A stretch of DNA of 64,000 bases. Source: Bifidobacterium erythrocebi (GTDB lineage Bacteria; Actinomycetota; Actinomycetes; Actinomycetales; Bifidobacteriaceae). Location: NCBI RefSeq assembly GCF_012932675.1, contig NZ_JAAIIF010000006.1:286268-350267 (forward strand). Reading direction: 5' to 3'. Position numbers and translations under genes: made by a program. This document shows, in pieces, positions 16,283 through 25,574 of this stretch. Each line of letters opens with the position of its first letter. Position 1 is the stretch's first letter. Below the pieces are notes generated by a model. The model made no database searches, was not told where the DNA came from, and saw only the letters and a program-made list of their open reading frames with translations.

Positions 16283-17311
16283 ATGGGTAAACGCATCATT
16301 CTGGCCGACCCGCGTGGATTTTGCGCCGGCGTGGACAGGGCGATACTGACGGTGCAGACCATTCTCAAGTCCGTTCCGCAGCGTGGCGGGCAGGACGGCC
16401 TGCCGCCGGTGTACGTGCGCAGGCAGATCGTGCACAACCGGCATGTGGTCGAGGAACTGGCCTCGCAGGGCGCGGTGTTCGTCGAAGAGCTCGATGAGAT
16501 TCCCGACGCCGCGGCAAGCGCGAATATTCCGGTCGTGTTCTCCGCGCACGGCGTGTCCCCACTGGTCAAGGCCGAGGCGAAACGGCGGGGATTGAACGTG
16601 ATCGACGCCACCTGCCCGTTGGTGGGCAAGGTACATCGCGAGGTGCTGCGATTCGTGCGCGAAGGGTACGAAATCGTCTACATCGGGCATCTCGGGCATG
16701 ACGAGGCCGTAGGCGTGGTGGGGGAGAGCCCCGAGCACGTCCACCTGATCGAGCATGAAGGCGATGTCGCACAGCTTGATTTCCAGCCGGGAACCAAACT
16801 GGTGCTGCTGACCCAGACCACGCTGAGCGTAGACGAGACGGCCGGAACCATCGCCGCGTTGCAGCAGCGATTCCCCTGGATCGAGATGCCGCCGAGCTCG
16901 GATATCTGCTATGCCACGTCGAACCGGCAGTCGGCGGTCAAGCTGGTCGCCGAACGCTCCGACTGCGTGGTGATCGTGGGATCCGCCAATTCGTCGAATT
17001 CCGTACGCCTGATGGAAGTGGGGCAGGAAGGGCTCGACGCCCGATTCGCGGCCCCCGGCGCTCCGGTGAAGACCGGCGCATGCGGTCAGGCGCATCGTGT
17101 GGATGATGCCGGCGAGCTTGACCCGGCATGGTTCGACGGCGTGGAGGCCGTGGGCATCTCGTCGGGTGCCTCCGTGCCGGAGATGTATGTGGAGGGCGTG
17201 GTCGCGGCCCTGCGCGCCATGGGCTACACCGGTATGGAATCCGTGGAGACCACCAAGGAGAACATGCACTTCGTGCTGCCCGCCGAACTGCGCCGTCAGG
17301 TCGCGCAGTAG
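16283..17311 (+). CDS. ispH: 4-hydroxy-3-methylbut-2-enyl diphosphate reductase
   Basis: Last step of the MEP isoprenoid pathway: reduces HMBPP to IPP and DMAPP. 342 aa. The three Fe-S cluster cysteines are visible in D-P-R-G-F-C-A-G-V-D (about 12), D-A-T-C-P-L-V (about 105) and D-I-C-Y-A-T-S-N-R-Q (about 210); A-H-G-V-S and G-S-A-N-S-S-N-S bind substrate. The frame is open upstream, but M-G-K-R-I-I-L-A-D-P-R-G-F is the family start and AAGGG lies upstream. An intergenic stretch of nearly 400 nt follows. Confidence 0.94.
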   Translation: MGKRIILADPRGFCAGVDRAILTVQTILKSVPQRGGQDGLPPVYVRRQIVHNRHVVEELASQGAVFVEELDEIPDAAASANIPVVFSAHGVSPLVKAEAKRRGLNVIDATCPLVGKVHREVLRFVREGYEIVYIGHLGHDEAVGVVGESPEHVHLIEHEGDVAQLDFQPGTKLVLLTQTTLSVDETAGTIAALQQRFPWIEMPPSSDICYATSNRQSAVKLVAERSDCVVIVGSANSSNSVRLMEVGQEGLDARFAAPGAPVKTGACGQAHRVDDAGELDPAWFDGVEAVGISSGASVPEMYVEGVVAALRAMGYTGMESVETTKENMHFVLPAELRRQVAQ

Positions 17312-17619
17312 CCATCTCGTGGTGCCGTTGCCGCCCATCATCCGGTTTAGGCTACGCCGACGATCCGGTTACGTGGCAATTTTCGGATAATGGTCGGCCC
17401 CGGCTGTGCGCAGGGATAGTAGGCGTGACCGGTTCCGATTATCATCCCGGTTTGGCTGCGCCGGCGGGCTGTGAGCGTTGCTGGCTACGGGTGTCGTCCC
17501 ATTTTGGCTACGTTATCGGGTCGTGAGCGTGGCGATATTCGGGTGATGGCTGGGCATGGCCATGCTGATGGTTTGTAAATGGGGCGAATTACGGGTGCCA
17601 TCCTGATCCGGGAACGCAG
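17312..17619. other. Gene-free stretch with degenerate internal repetition
   Basis: No convincing coding frame or ribosome site. Segments starting at 17338 and 17442 share ATCATCC-GGTTT-GGCT-CGCCG with small differences, and the motifs GGCTACG/GGTTACG, GTGGCRATWTTCGG and CCGGTTCCG recur. It may be a decayed repeat or a remnant of lost coding sequence. Confidence 0.4.
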
Positions 17620-17680
17620 ACGGCCCGCAGGTGTGGCTGGATCGGAATGATATCCGGTTCCGGCTGCGCCTGCGGGCCGT
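17620..17680 (-). terminator. Long hairpin downstream of the YbaK gene
   Basis: 12-bp inverted repeat (17620-17631 with 17669-17680) closing a 37-nt loop that has further internal complementarity. Located 25-85 nt past the ybaK stop. No T tract. Confidence 0.5.
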
Positions 17681-17704
17681 TGCCAGCAAAGAAACGTCGG
17701 TCGA

Positions 17705-18211
17705 TTACCAGGTGCCGATCGGGGCTGCGATGCCGTCCAGCACCTTCAGCAGGTCATGCGGATCCAGTCCCACGGAGAATCCGCGCTTGCCGCCCGACAG
17801 CAGGATCTCATCGAACTGCAGTGCGCTTTCGTCCAGTACGGTCTTGTGCTTCGTGCGCTGGCCCAAGGGGGAGATGCCGCCGACCACGTATCCCGACTCC
17901 CGCATCGCGACCTTGGGATCGGCCATCGCCGCCTTCTTCGCACCGACCGCGGCGGCCAGCGCCTTCAGATCCATATGCCCGCTTACCGGCACCACGCCCA
18001 CCACGCGTTCCGAACCGGTGTCGGCCATCAGCGTCTTGAACACCTGATGCTCGTCGAAACCGAGCTTTTTCGCGGCCTCGATGCCATAGCCGTCGTCCAT
18101 ATGATCGTTCGAATGTTCGTATTCGTAGGTCTTGAACGCCACGCCGGCCTTCTCCAACTGCACGGTCGCCGGAGTGGAGCCTGCGCCCTTCTCATGCTTT
18201 TTCTTGCTCAT
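17705..18211 (-). CDS. ybaK: YbaK/EbsC family Cys-tRNA(Pro) deacylase
   Basis: Hydrolyses mischarged Cys-tRNA(Pro) in trans; 168 aa, full length for YbaK. Recognisable are H-Q-V-F-K-T-L (about 58), the invariant Lys in this strand, and the G-G-I-S-P-L-G-Q-R-T-K loop (about 113-123) typical of YbaK rather than ProX. No clear ribosome site precedes either ATG 18211 or the ATGs 12-15 nt upstream; M-S-K-K-K-H is chosen by length. Monocistronic. Confidence 0.88.
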   Translation of the reverse strand: MSKKKHEKGAGSTPATVQLEKAGVAFKTYEYEHSNDHMDDGYGIEAAKKLGFDEHQVFKTLMADTGSERVVGVVPVSGHMDLKALAAAVGAKKAAMADPKVAMRESGYVVGGISPLGQRTKHKTVLDESALQFDEILLSGGKRGFSVGLDPHDLLKVLDGIAAPIGTW

Positions 18212-18419
18212 GGCGACCATCATAGGGCCTGAAGAGACGTTTTCGGGACAATCGGTCATCTGGGGATTGTGCGATGCAGGCCGCATGTCCGATTCGGGGG
18301 AATCGGACACCGTTGCGGCAACGGGGAAGGAAGGGAAGAAGTGCCGGCATGGGCGGAAAGCGCTGGCTGCCGGAGTTGTGCAGCATATGTCAGGAATGCG
18401 GAAAATCCACGGGTACGCA

Positions 18420-18449
18420 AAAGGCCCCCGTCGCAGGGCGAGGGCCTTT
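18420..18449 (-). terminator. Terminator of gap
   Basis: AAAGGCCC / GGGCCTTT stem (18420-18427 with 18442-18449) 45-75 nt beyond the gap stop, with A/T runs at the stem base. Confidence 0.7.
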
Positions 18450-18494
18450 CGCAATGAGTTCGTTATGAACCGGTGCGGATCACTCCGCTTGGAT

Positions 18495-19553
18495 TCACTC
18501 GGAGATCTCGGCGAAGTACAGCAGGGTACGGATCATGTTGGAGGTGAAGCCGTACTCGTTGTCGTAGAAGGAGACGGTGCGAGCCATGGTCACGCCGTCA
18601 ACGGTGTTGACGTCGGTCTGGGTCGGATCGAACACGCCACCGTGGGTGTCGCCGAGGATGTCGGAGGACACGATGCCCTCGTCGTTGTAGCCGTAGTAAT
18701 CGCAATCAGCGAAGGCAGCCTTGAAGGCCTCGTTGATCTCGTTGGCGGTGGTCTCCTTGTTCAGGACGGTGGTCAGCTCGGTGACGGAGCCATCCGGAAC
18801 CTGGATACGCTGGGCGTGGCCCTGCAGCTTGCCGTTCACGGACGGAACGACCTTGCCGATGGCCTTGGCAGCGCCGGTGGAGTGAGCGATGGTGTTGATG
18901 GCGGCAGCGCGCAGGTTGCGGCCGGTCTTGGTGCCACGCGGGCCGTCCAGCAGCATCTGGGTGCCGGTGTAGGCGTGGATGGTGGTCATGAAGCCAGCCT
19001 TGATGCCGAACTTCTCGTCCAGCAGCTTGACCATGGCGGCCATGGAGTTGGTGGTGCAGGAACCGGCGGAGACGATCACGTCGGAAGCCTTCAGGATGTC
19101 GTGGTTCACGCCGAACACGACGGTCGGGGTGACATCGTCCTTGGCCGGGGCGGAGATCAGGACCTTCTTGGCACCGGCGTTGATGTGAGCCTGGGACTTC
19201 TCGGCGGAGGTGTAGAAGCCGGTGCACTCGAGCACGTACTCGACACCGTCGTTCTTGACCCACGGGATGTTGTTGGCGTCCTTCTCGGCGTAGACCTTGT
19301 ATTCCTTGCCGTCGACGATGATGGAATCCTCGGTGGCCTTCACGTCGACCGGGGTGCCGTCGTCATGACGGAAGGTGCCGTGGGTGCTGTCGTACTTCAG
19401 CAGGTAGGCGAGAGTTGCCGGGGTGGTCAGATCGTTGATGGCGGCAACTTCGATGTCGCCAGCCTGGCCACCGCGAGCCTGCAGCTCGAAGATGCGGCGG
19501 AAAGCGAGACGACCGATACGACCGAAGCCGTTGATACCAATCTTAACTGTCAT
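18495..19553 (-). CDS. gap: Glyceraldehyde-3-phosphate dehydrogenase, type I
   Basis: NAD-dependent oxidation of GAP to 1,3-bisphosphoglycerate in the lower part of the bifid shunt; 352 aa. NAD motif I-N-G-F-G-R-I-G-R at the N-terminus; catalytic Cys in S-C-T-T-N-S (about 160), followed by the phosphate-binding H-A-Y-T-G-T-Q. The residue after T-T-N is Ser rather than the common Cys. AAAGGGAG precedes the ATG. Codon use is strongly biased, as expected for a highly expressed gene. A good promoter is visible at 19623-19652. Confidence 0.96.
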   Translation of the reverse strand: MTVKIGINGFGRIGRLAFRRIFELQARGGQAGDIEVAAINDLTTPATLAYLLKYDSTHGTFRHDDGTPVDVKATEDSIIVDGKEYKVYAEKDANNIPWVKNDGVEYVLECTGFYTSAEKSQAHINAGAKKVLISAPAKDDVTPTVVFGVNHDILKASDVIVSAGSCTTNSMAAMVKLLDEKFGIKAGFMTTIHAYTGTQMLLDGPRGTKTGRNLRAAAINTIAHSTGAAKAIGKVVPSVNGKLQGHAQRIQVPDGSVTELTTVLNKETTANEINEAFKAAFADCDYYGYNDEGIVSSDILGDTHGGVFDPTQTDVNTVDGVTMARTVSFYDNEYGFTSNMIRTLLYFAEISE

Positions 19554-19622
19554 GTAATTCTCCCTTTGGGAAGGCCGGGCATGGTGTTACGCATGCCAAG
19601 CCATGGTTTTACCAACGGTTCC

Positions 19623-19652
19623 ACTGTAATGCCCTACCTGTACTTCAGGCAA
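19623..19652 (-). promoter_or_regulatory. Promoter of gap
   Basis: On the minus strand TTGCCT (19652-19647), 18-bp spacer, TACAGT (19628-19623), giving a leader of about 65 nt to the gap start. Confidence 0.55.
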
Positions 19653-19733
19653 TGCAAACGAAGTCATTTTACCTGTATTCGGACACCCTCCATATGGAGC
19701 GCGAACGCTTCACAATATGGCATGCCGGCATCG

Positions 19734-20489
19734 TTACAAAGTGCGGGGCTCGGTGTGCAATGCCCGCGACACCTCGGTGTCGAGTTCGCCCAGATCGCCG
19801 GTGAATCCATGTTCCCAGGCCACTGCCGGCAGCGGTGCCTCGGCGGGGAAGGTGACGATGAGCGTGCCGTGCCCGACCGCGATTGTGGCGGGCCGGCCGC
19901 CAAGGAACTCGTTGCTGACGCCATTGACACGGATATTGCTCATGGTGGCGTCGGCCAGTTCGTATTTGAGGCCGGACTCGCTCACCCCGGTGGCGATGTC
20001 GGAATGGGAGAAGACCGATACCATGCGGCCGGGCTTCACGTCGTTTGCGGGGAAGTCAAGTTCGCCGTCGCAGATGGCGGTGATGATGGTGCCGTCGCCA
20101 TGCAGGAATCCGATGCCGCCATGCCGGGCGAGCAGTGCCATGAGCTGGATGTTCGAGATCGTATGGTCCACCCTTCCGCCAAGCGCACCATATATATGGA
20201 ATGTCCTGGAACCGTGGGCCCAGCCGATCTTCAACGCGGAGAGCATGTCCGGATCGTCCTTTTCCGGCGGCAGCGCGATGGTGCGCTCGCCCGATGCGGG
20301 CATGCCGCCCTGCAAGGAATCGAAGTCGCCCACGATCACATCGGCGGCAAGTCCCAGCTCGCGTGTGTGGTCCAGGCCTCCGTCCGCGGCCACGATGAAG
20401 GCGTCATGGGGAATCCTGGGCGTCTCGTCGTAGTATTCGCCGGCGCCGAAGATCACGCATGGCCTCGTCTTGCTTGTCTTGTCAGTCAT
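19734..20489 (-). CDS. Thiamine diphosphokinase
   Basis: Transfers pyrophosphate from ATP to thiamine; 251 aa. Signature segments are A-A-D-G-G-L-D-H (about 32-39), V-I-V-G-D-F-D-S (about 50-57), K-D-D-P-D-M near 76 and G-A-L-G-G-R-V-D-H near 100. The ATG at 20489 follows a GGGGG run and a TAGACT box 8 nt upstream. Divergent from asnB. Thiamine diphosphate is the cofactor of phosphoketolase, central to bifidobacterial metabolism. Confidence 0.88.
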   Translation of the reverse strand: MTDKTSKTRPCVIFGAGEYYDETPRIPHDAFIVAADGGLDHTRELGLAADVIVGDFDSLQGGMPASGERTIALPPEKDDPDMLSALKIGWAHGSRTFHIYGALGGRVDHTISNIQLMALLARHGGIGFLHGDGTIITAICDGELDFPANDVKPGRMVSVFSHSDIATGVSESGLKYELADATMSNIRVNGVSNEFLGGRPATIAVGHGTLIVTFPAEAPLPAVAWEHGFTGDLGELDTEVSRALHTEPRTL

Positions 20490-20646
20490 GCCCCCATAGT
20501 CTAATCCGGGGTGTCGCGGGAACCGGTGTCCCACACGGGCGCATGGGGAAGATCACATCCCGCTGCCGGAGATTCGCCACATGTTCGATACAAACATCTT
20601 GCTAGTGTGGTGCGTGGTTCACAAGAGGAAGGGATAAGCAGACCTT

Positions 20647-22533
20647 ATGTGTGGAATCGCGGGATTCGTCAACGACATGCCGATCGATACCAAATGCCCG
20701 GTGCTCAAGCGCATGACCGACATCATCGCACATCGCGGCCCGGACAGCGAAGGACATTACATCGACGAGCATGCGGCTTTGGGACATCGCCGTCTGAGCA
20801 TCATCGACCTGGGCGGCGGCCAGCAGCCAATCTACAACGAGGATGGCTCGCTCGTCATCACCTTCAACGGTGAGATCTACAACTATCAGCCGCTTCGCGA
20901 ACAGCTTATCGAGGCCGGCCACACCTTCACCACCAAAAGCGACACCGAGGTGCTGCTGCACGGCTATGAGGAGTGGGGCGTGGAACTGCTGCAGAAGATT
21001 CGAGGCATGTTCACCTTCGTGATCTGGGACAGGACCAAGCGCGAACTGTTCGGCGCCCGCGACCATTTCGGCATCAAGCCCTTCTACTATGCCAAGATGA
21101 ACGGCACGTTCATGTACGCCTCGGAGATCAAGAGCCTGCTGCAGCACCCTGACTTCGTCAAGGAGCTCAACGAGAAGGCGCTCAAGCCGTACATGACCTT
21201 CCAATACCCGGCCATCGGCGAGACCTTCTTCAAGGGCGTATTCAAGCTGCCGGAAGGCCATTACTTCACCTACCGCGACGGCAAGATGAGCATTCACGAA
21301 TACTACGACGAGCATTTCCGCGAATCCTCCACCAAGCTCGATCCGCTGGTGGACACCATCGACCGCACGGTATGCGATTCGGTCAAGGCCCACCAGATCG
21401 CCGACGTGGAGGTCGGCTCGTTCCTGTCCAGCGGCGTGGATTCGAGCTATGTGGCCGCGGTCGCACGCCCCGAGCACACGTATTCCATCGGCTTCGGCAA
21501 GGGGACGTACAACGAATCCCAGCAGGCCGGAGAACTTGCCAAACTCATCGACCTGAACAACACCGCCGAGGCGTTGACCGACGAGGAGGCGTTCGCTGCA
21601 TTCCCGCGCATCCAGTGGCATTTGGATGAGCCGGATTCCAACCCGAGCTGCGTGCCGCTGTATTTCCTGTCGGCATTGGCTGCGAAGGACGTCAAAGTCG
21701 TGCTCAGCGGCGAAGGCGCCGACGAACTGTTCGCCGGATACATCGATTACGGCGTGCACACCAAGTTCAAGCCGATCAAGGTGCTCACCCGCTGGCTGTC
21801 CCACCTGCCGGCCGGACCCCGCCATGCCATCGCCCGCTGGTGCAAGGGCAAGACCTTCCACGGCGCATGGCACCTGTACGCGAATCTCGCCCCGGCGGAG
21901 GAGAGCTTCATCGGCCAGGCGCGCGTGTTCGAGGAATCCGAATCCGACAAGCTGCTCAAGCCCGAATACCGCAAGGCGCCGAGCGTGCAGAGCATCGTCG
22001 ACAAGACCTACGCCCGCGTCGAGGGCAAGGGTCTGAGCGAGCTGAAGAAGAAGCAGTACCTCGACATGCACCAGTGGATGCCGGGAGACATTCTGCTCAA
22101 GGCCGACAAGATGACCATGGCGCACTCCCTGGAGCTGCGCGTGCCGTTGCTTGACAAGGAGCTGATGGCCGTGGCCGAGCAGGTGCCGACCAAGTACCTG
22201 ATCACCGACGAGAACACGAAGTACGCGTTCCGCAAGGCGGCGGGAAAGCACCTGCCGAAGGAATGGTACGACCGTGAGAAGCTCGGATTCCCCGTGCCGA
22301 TCAAGAAGTGGCTGCGCGAGGAGAAGTTCTACAAGTACGTGCGCTCCGTGTTCGAACGTGACTACGTGAGCAAGTTCTTCGATCAGAAGGCCCTGCTGAA
22401 GATGATCGACGACAACTACGCCGGCAAGACCGACGACCGCCGTAAGATCTGGACCGTCTACTCCTTCCTGACGTGGTATGACGTGTACTTCGTGCACGAC
22501 GGCTCCAAGCCGGACATCATCGCGATCGCATGA
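20647..22533 (+). CDS. asnB: Asparagine synthase (glutamine-hydrolysing)
   Basis: Amidates aspartate using glutamine and ATP; 628 aa. The N-terminal glutaminase begins with Cys2 (M-C-G-I-A-G-F), with H-R-G-P-D and R-R-L-S-I-I-D-L; the synthetase domain has the PP-loop S-S-G-V-D-S-S-Y (about 260-267). Start is fixed by the catalytic Cys after Met removal. Its stop overlaps the start of a small lipoprotein gene by ATGA. A cell-wall role, amidating D-Asp of the cross-bridge as AsnH does in lactococci, is possible given the D-Asp cluster 7 kb away, but plain asparagine synthesis is the default reading. Confidence 0.94.
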   Translation: MCGIAGFVNDMPIDTKCPVLKRMTDIIAHRGPDSEGHYIDEHAALGHRRLSIIDLGGGQQPIYNEDGSLVITFNGEIYNYQPLREQLIEAGHTFTTKSDTEVLLHGYEEWGVELLQKIRGMFTFVIWDRTKRELFGARDHFGIKPFYYAKMNGTFMYASEIKSLLQHPDFVKELNEKALKPYMTFQYPAIGETFFKGVFKLPEGHYFTYRDGKMSIHEYYDEHFRESSTKLDPLVDTIDRTVCDSVKAHQIADVEVGSFLSSGVDSSYVAAVARPEHTYSIGFGKGTYNESQQAGELAKLIDLNNTAEALTDEEAFAAFPRIQWHLDEPDSNPSCVPLYFLSALAAKDVKVVLSGEGADELFAGYIDYGVHTKFKPIKVLTRWLSHLPAGPRHAIARWCKGKTFHGAWHLYANLAPAEESFIGQARVFEESESDKLLKPEYRKAPSVQSIVDKTYARVEGKGLSELKKKQYLDMHQWMPGDILLKADKMTMAHSLELRVPLLDKELMAVAEQVPTKYLITDENTKYAFRKAAGKHLPKEWYDREKLGFPVPIKKWLREEKFYKYVRSVFERDYVSKFFDQKALLKMIDDNYAGKTDDRRKIWTVYSFLTWYDVYFVHDGSKPDIIAIA

Positions 22534-22856
22534 GCACGATGACGAGGACGCGGGGATCGAAGCGCCTTGCCGTGGCGGCGATGGCCGTGGCGCTCTGCCT
22601 GCCGTTGGGCGGTTGCAGCATCGAGATCAAGGGCGGCCGGCACGACAGTGCGAACACCGGCAACGCGATGGATCTGCGCGACGGCAAATGGCATACCGGC
22701 AGCAACGGCTACGGCGGCAGCGACAGCTCCAGCTACCGGTACGTGACCGTGAACACGCCTGACGGCGAGAAGCACTGCATCGTGTTCCGAGACAGCGGCG
22801 GTGCCGGCGGAATGAACTGCTGGGACAAGCCGGATTCGAGCGACAGCGGCAAATAA
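22530..22856 (+). CDS. Small predicted lipoprotein
   Basis: 108 aa with a lipoprotein signal: basic start, hydrophobic core A-V-A-A-M-A-V-A-L, lipobox L-G-G-C at about 27-30. The mature part is Gly/Ser-rich and contains two Cys (K-H-C-I and M-N-C-W) that may form a disulfide. It overlaps asnB by 4 nt, so coupled translation is likely. I do not recognise the family. Confidence 0.75.
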   Translation: MSTMTRTRGSKRLAVAAMAVALCLPLGGCSIEIKGGRHDSANTGNAMDLRDGKWHTGSNGYGGSDSSSYRYVTVNTPDGEKHCIVFRDSGGAGGMNCWDKPDSSDSGK

Positions 22857-22924
22857 CGGCGGCAATCGCGGAAGAGCGTATGACGGACGTTCGTGTGCAT
22901 GACACGCGGGCGCCCGTTTGTCAA

Positions 22925-23083
22925 GCCCGGTGGTACACTGAACCCTTGGCTTGAGAAATCAAGAAAGCGGGGCAACCCCACCTGGGAACCTTTCAGGGTT
23001 TCGGGTTCAAGGCATGTTCCTCCCGTACATGCGTACGAGATGGGGAACGAAGAGTGCCAGTATGTTCCATATATGGAGCGTGA
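22925..23083 (+). other. Untranslated leader region of infC-rpmI-rplT
   Basis: A candidate -10 TACACT is at 22934-22939, leaving a leader of 130-200 nt with G/C-rich self-complementary segments. Ribosomal protein L20 or IF-3 feedback on such leaders is known in other bacteria; no specific fold could be matched here. Confidence 0.4.
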
Positions 23084-23866
23084 ATGGCATGCCGTGAAAC
23101 CGAATGCTGGATATTCCAAGTGAGCCTCGTGAAGGAAATACAGAGGATTGGAGTCATCATCAGCGACGAACCACGCATTAATGACGAGATTCGCGTCTCG
23201 CAGGTGCGCCTGATCGGCCCTAAGGGCGAGCAGGTGGGCGTTATCGCGACCTCGGTCGCACTGAACCTTGCGAAGGAAGCGAACCTCGATCTCGTCGAGG
23301 TGGCGCCCAATGCAAAGCCTCCGGTTGCCAAGCTCATCGATTACGGCAAGTACAAGTACAACGAGAAGATCAAGGCTCGTGAGGCACGCCGCAATCAGAA
23401 CACCGCAGAAGTCAAGGAAATCCGCTTCCGTCTGAAGATCGACGACCATGACTTCGATGTGAAGAAGGGGCATGTCACCCGCTTCCTCAACGGCGGCGAC
23501 AAGGTCAAGGTCACCATCATGCTGCGTGGCCGCGAACAGTCCCGTCCGATCGGCGGCGTCGAGCTGCTGCAGCGTCTCGCCGCAGAGGTGGAGGAATACG
23601 GCACCATCGAGTCCCAGCCGAAGCAGGAAGGCCGCAACATCATCATGGTGCTTGCGCCTAAGGGCAAGAAGGTGCACACCCAGTCCGAGCAGCGCCGTCG
23701 CGGTGCGGAGTCCCGCGCCGAACGACAGGCTCGCCAGGCGGCACGTCTCGCCGCAAAGCAGGAGGCTCAGGCCCAGGCGGCAGCCGAAGCGCAGGCCTCG
23801 ATTTCTAAGACTTCCAGCAAGAAGCACACCAACAAGGAGGGCAGCAATGCCGAAGATGAAAAGTAA
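23084..23866 (+). CDS. infC: Translation initiation factor IF-3
   Basis: Binds the 30S subunit and proofreads the start codon. The IF-3 N domain begins at I-S-D-E-P-R-I-N and is followed by the lysine-rich linker and the C domain. A C-terminal Ala/Gln/Lys-rich tail of about 60 residues exceeds the family norm. The start is uncertain: ATG 23084 gives 24 extra residues; GTG at 23129 gives nine. A non-standard ATC at 23156 or 23159, behind AGAGG/GGAG, would give the normal N-terminus, as infC often uses rare start codons for autoregulation. The coordinate given is the longest conventional start. Confidence 0.92.
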   Translation: MACRETECWIFQVSLVKEIQRIGVIISDEPRINDEIRVSQVRLIGPKGEQVGVIATSVALNLAKEANLDLVEVAPNAKPPVAKLIDYGKYKYNEKIKAREARRNQNTAEVKEIRFRLKIDDHDFDVKKGHVTRFLNGGDKVKVTIMLRGREQSRPIGGVELLQRLAAEVEEYGTIESQPKQEGRNIIMVLAPKGKKVHTQSEQRRRGAESRAERQARQAARLAAKQEAQAQAAAEAQASISKTSSKKHTNKEGSNAEDEK

Positions 23867-24041
23867 TTCCGCCGCTTCCAAGCGCGTCCGCCGTACCGGC
23901 ACGGGCAAGCTGATGCAGGCCGGCAGCGCCATGCGCCACAACCTTGAGCACAAGTCCGCTCGCAAGCGTCGTGCACTGAAGGCCGATCAGGTTCTCGCGG
24001 GCCCGCAGACCAAGAAGCTCAACCGCATGCTGAGCAAGTGA
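23847..24041 (+). CDS. rpmI: 50S ribosomal protein bL35
   Basis: 64 aa, starting M-P-K-M-K-S-N with the family [10 protein letters not shown] segment and [14 protein letters not shown] lies 6 nt before the ATG. The start overlaps the infC end by 20 nt, the usual infC-rpmI arrangement. Confidence 0.96.
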   Translation: MPKMKSNSAASKRVRRTGTGKLMQAGSAMRHNLEHKSARKRRALKADQVLAGPQTKKLNRMLSK

Positions 24042-24082
24042 AATAACCCTTTAAGAATTTTTAAGAAAGCGAAGGAATACAT

Positions 24083-24466
24083 ATGGCACGTGTGAAGCGC
24101 GCAGTAAATGCTCACAAGAAGCGTCGCGTCGTTCTCGAAAGGGCTTCCGGTTACCGCGGCCAGCGTTCCCGCCTGTACCGCAAGGCCAAGGAACAGCTGC
24201 TCCACTCCTTTAACTACAACTTCCGCGACCGTAAGGCTCGCAAGGGCGATTTCCGCAAGCTGTGGATCCAGCGCATCAACGCCGCTGTCCGCGCTGAGGG
24301 CATCACCTACAACCGCTTCATCCAGGGCCTGCGTCTCGCCGGCATCGAACTGGATCGTCGCGCTCTCGCCGAGCTCGCCGTGAGCGATCCGGAGACCTTC
24401 AAGGCCATCGTCGCCGAAGCCAAGAAGGCTCTGCCGGCCGACGTGAACGCTCCGGTCAACGCCTGA
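24083..24466 (+). CDS. rplT: 50S ribosomal protein bL20
   Basis: 127 aa, [15 protein letters not shown] start, Y-R-G-Q-R-S-R-L and [19 protein letters not shown] rRNA-binding segments. It follows rpmI by 41 nt and is closed by a terminator. bL20 is the usual autoregulator of this operon. Confidence 0.97.
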   Translation: MARVKRAVNAHKKRRVVLERASGYRGQRSRLYRKAKEQLLHSFNYNFRDRKARKGDFRKLWIQRINAAVRAEGITYNRFIQGLRLAGIELDRRALAELAVSDPETFKAIVAEAKKALPADVNAPVNA

Positions 24467-24492
24467 GTCGTTCCAACCGCATAGGTTTTATG

Positions 24493-24519
24493 AAACCCCG
24501 CCGTTTTCGGCGGGGTTTT
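24493..24519 (+). terminator. Terminator of the infC operon
   Basis: AAACCCCGCCG stem, TTTT loop, matching CGGCGGGGTTTT arm and T tract (24493-24519). Confidence 0.92.
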
Positions 24520-24610
24520 CTTGTTGTCCGGGCGTATGCGTGGCTCGCACTGGCATGCATCATGGCGGGTCGATCCGGCGGTGCGGTCCGCGATGGGCAA
24601 CAAGCCGGCA

Positions 24611-24624
24611 TACAATGGTCGGCA
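24611..24624 (+). promoter_or_regulatory. Leaderless -10 box of xerD
   Basis: TACAAT (24611-24616) ends 7 nt before the ATG at 24624; no Shine-Dalgarno sequence is present. Transcription would begin at or next to the start codon. Confidence 0.55.
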
Positions 24625-25574
24625 TGAGTCAGACCGATGCCCTCGCACGCTTGGAAACACAGTTCATCGCCCACATCGACGTGGAACGCGGCCTGTCGAA
24701 GGCGACGGTGAAGGCGTACACATCCGATCTTGACCGGTACTGCGCTTGGCTGCGGGAACAGGGCATCATGGAGCCCAACGGCATAGCCCGCAACCACGTC
24801 GAGGAATACATCGCGCATCTGGACGCCAACGGCGCAAGCGCACGATCCAAGGCGCGCAATCTCGCATCCATACACGAGTTCCACCGCTTCGCGCTCGCCC
24901 AGCACGCCGTGACCGACGACGTATCGGCCGCGGTCAAGGCGCCGAAGGGCGCAAGCACGTTGCCCGACGTGCTCACCGTGGACGAGGTGGCGAGACTGCT
25001 GGACTGCATGCTCGTCCCCGCGCCCGACTGCGCGATGGACGTGCCCAATGCAGTGCTGCTGCGGGACAAGGCGTTGCTTGAGTTCATGTACGCCACCGGG
25101 TGCCGCGTGTCGGAGGCGGTTGGCACCGATCTGAGCGACATCGACATGGACGAGCGTGTGGCGAGGCTTATGGGCAAAGGCTCGAAGCAACGGCTGGTGC
25201 CGGTGGGGGAGTATGCCTGCGCGGCCCTGAAACGCTATCTGGACGAAGGCCGTTGCGTGCTGGAGGGGTGCGCGAAGAGCAAGGCACCCGAGCGCAGGGC
25301 GGTGTTCCTCAACAAGCGCGGGCAGCGCATGTCTCGCCAATCCGTATGGGAGGTGGTGAACCAGGCGGGCAAGCGCGCCCATATCGACAAGCCGCTGCAC
25401 CCGCACACGCTGCGGCACTCCTTCGCCACGCACCTCATCCAGGGCGGTGCCGACGTGCGCACCGTGCAGGAGCTGCTGGGTCATGCGAGCGTCACCACCA
25501 CGCAGATCTACACGCATGTGAGTCCGGAGAATCTGATCGAAACGTATCTCACCGCGCATCCGCGTGCCCGCTGA
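24624..25574 (+). CDS. xerD: Tyrosine recombinase XerD
   Basis: Resolves chromosome dimers at dif with XerC. 316 aa: SAM-like N-terminal DNA-binding domain (about 10-95), catalytic domain with Arg in A-T-G-C-R-V-S-E, H-T-L-R-H-S-F-A-T-H, G-H-A-S-V-T-T-T and Tyr in Q-I-Y-T-H-V. Upstream in-frame codons are rejected because the -10 box would lie inside them. The xerD-parA order is typical for actinobacteria. The linker segment (about 115-150) is slightly longer than in XerC at 49420. Confidence 0.9.
   Translation: MSQTDALARLETQFIAHIDVERGLSKATVKAYTSDLDRYCAWLREQGIMEPNGIARNHVEEYIAHLDANGASARSKARNLASIHEFHRFALAQHAVTDDVSAAVKAPKGASTLPDVLTVDEVARLLDCMLVPAPDCAMDVPNAVLLRDKALLEFMYATGCRVSEAVGTDLSDIDMDERVARLMGKGSKQRLVPVGEYACAALKRYLDEGRCVLEGCAKSKAPERRAVFLNKRGQRMSRQSVWEVVNQAGKRAHIDKPLHPHTLRHSFATHLIQGGADVRTVQELLGHASVTTTQIYTHVSPENLIETYLTAHPRAR

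Noticed and set aside
22925..23083. Riboswitch before infC
   Set aside because: Hairpins exist, but no known aptamer consensus could be recognised; kept only as a leader region.
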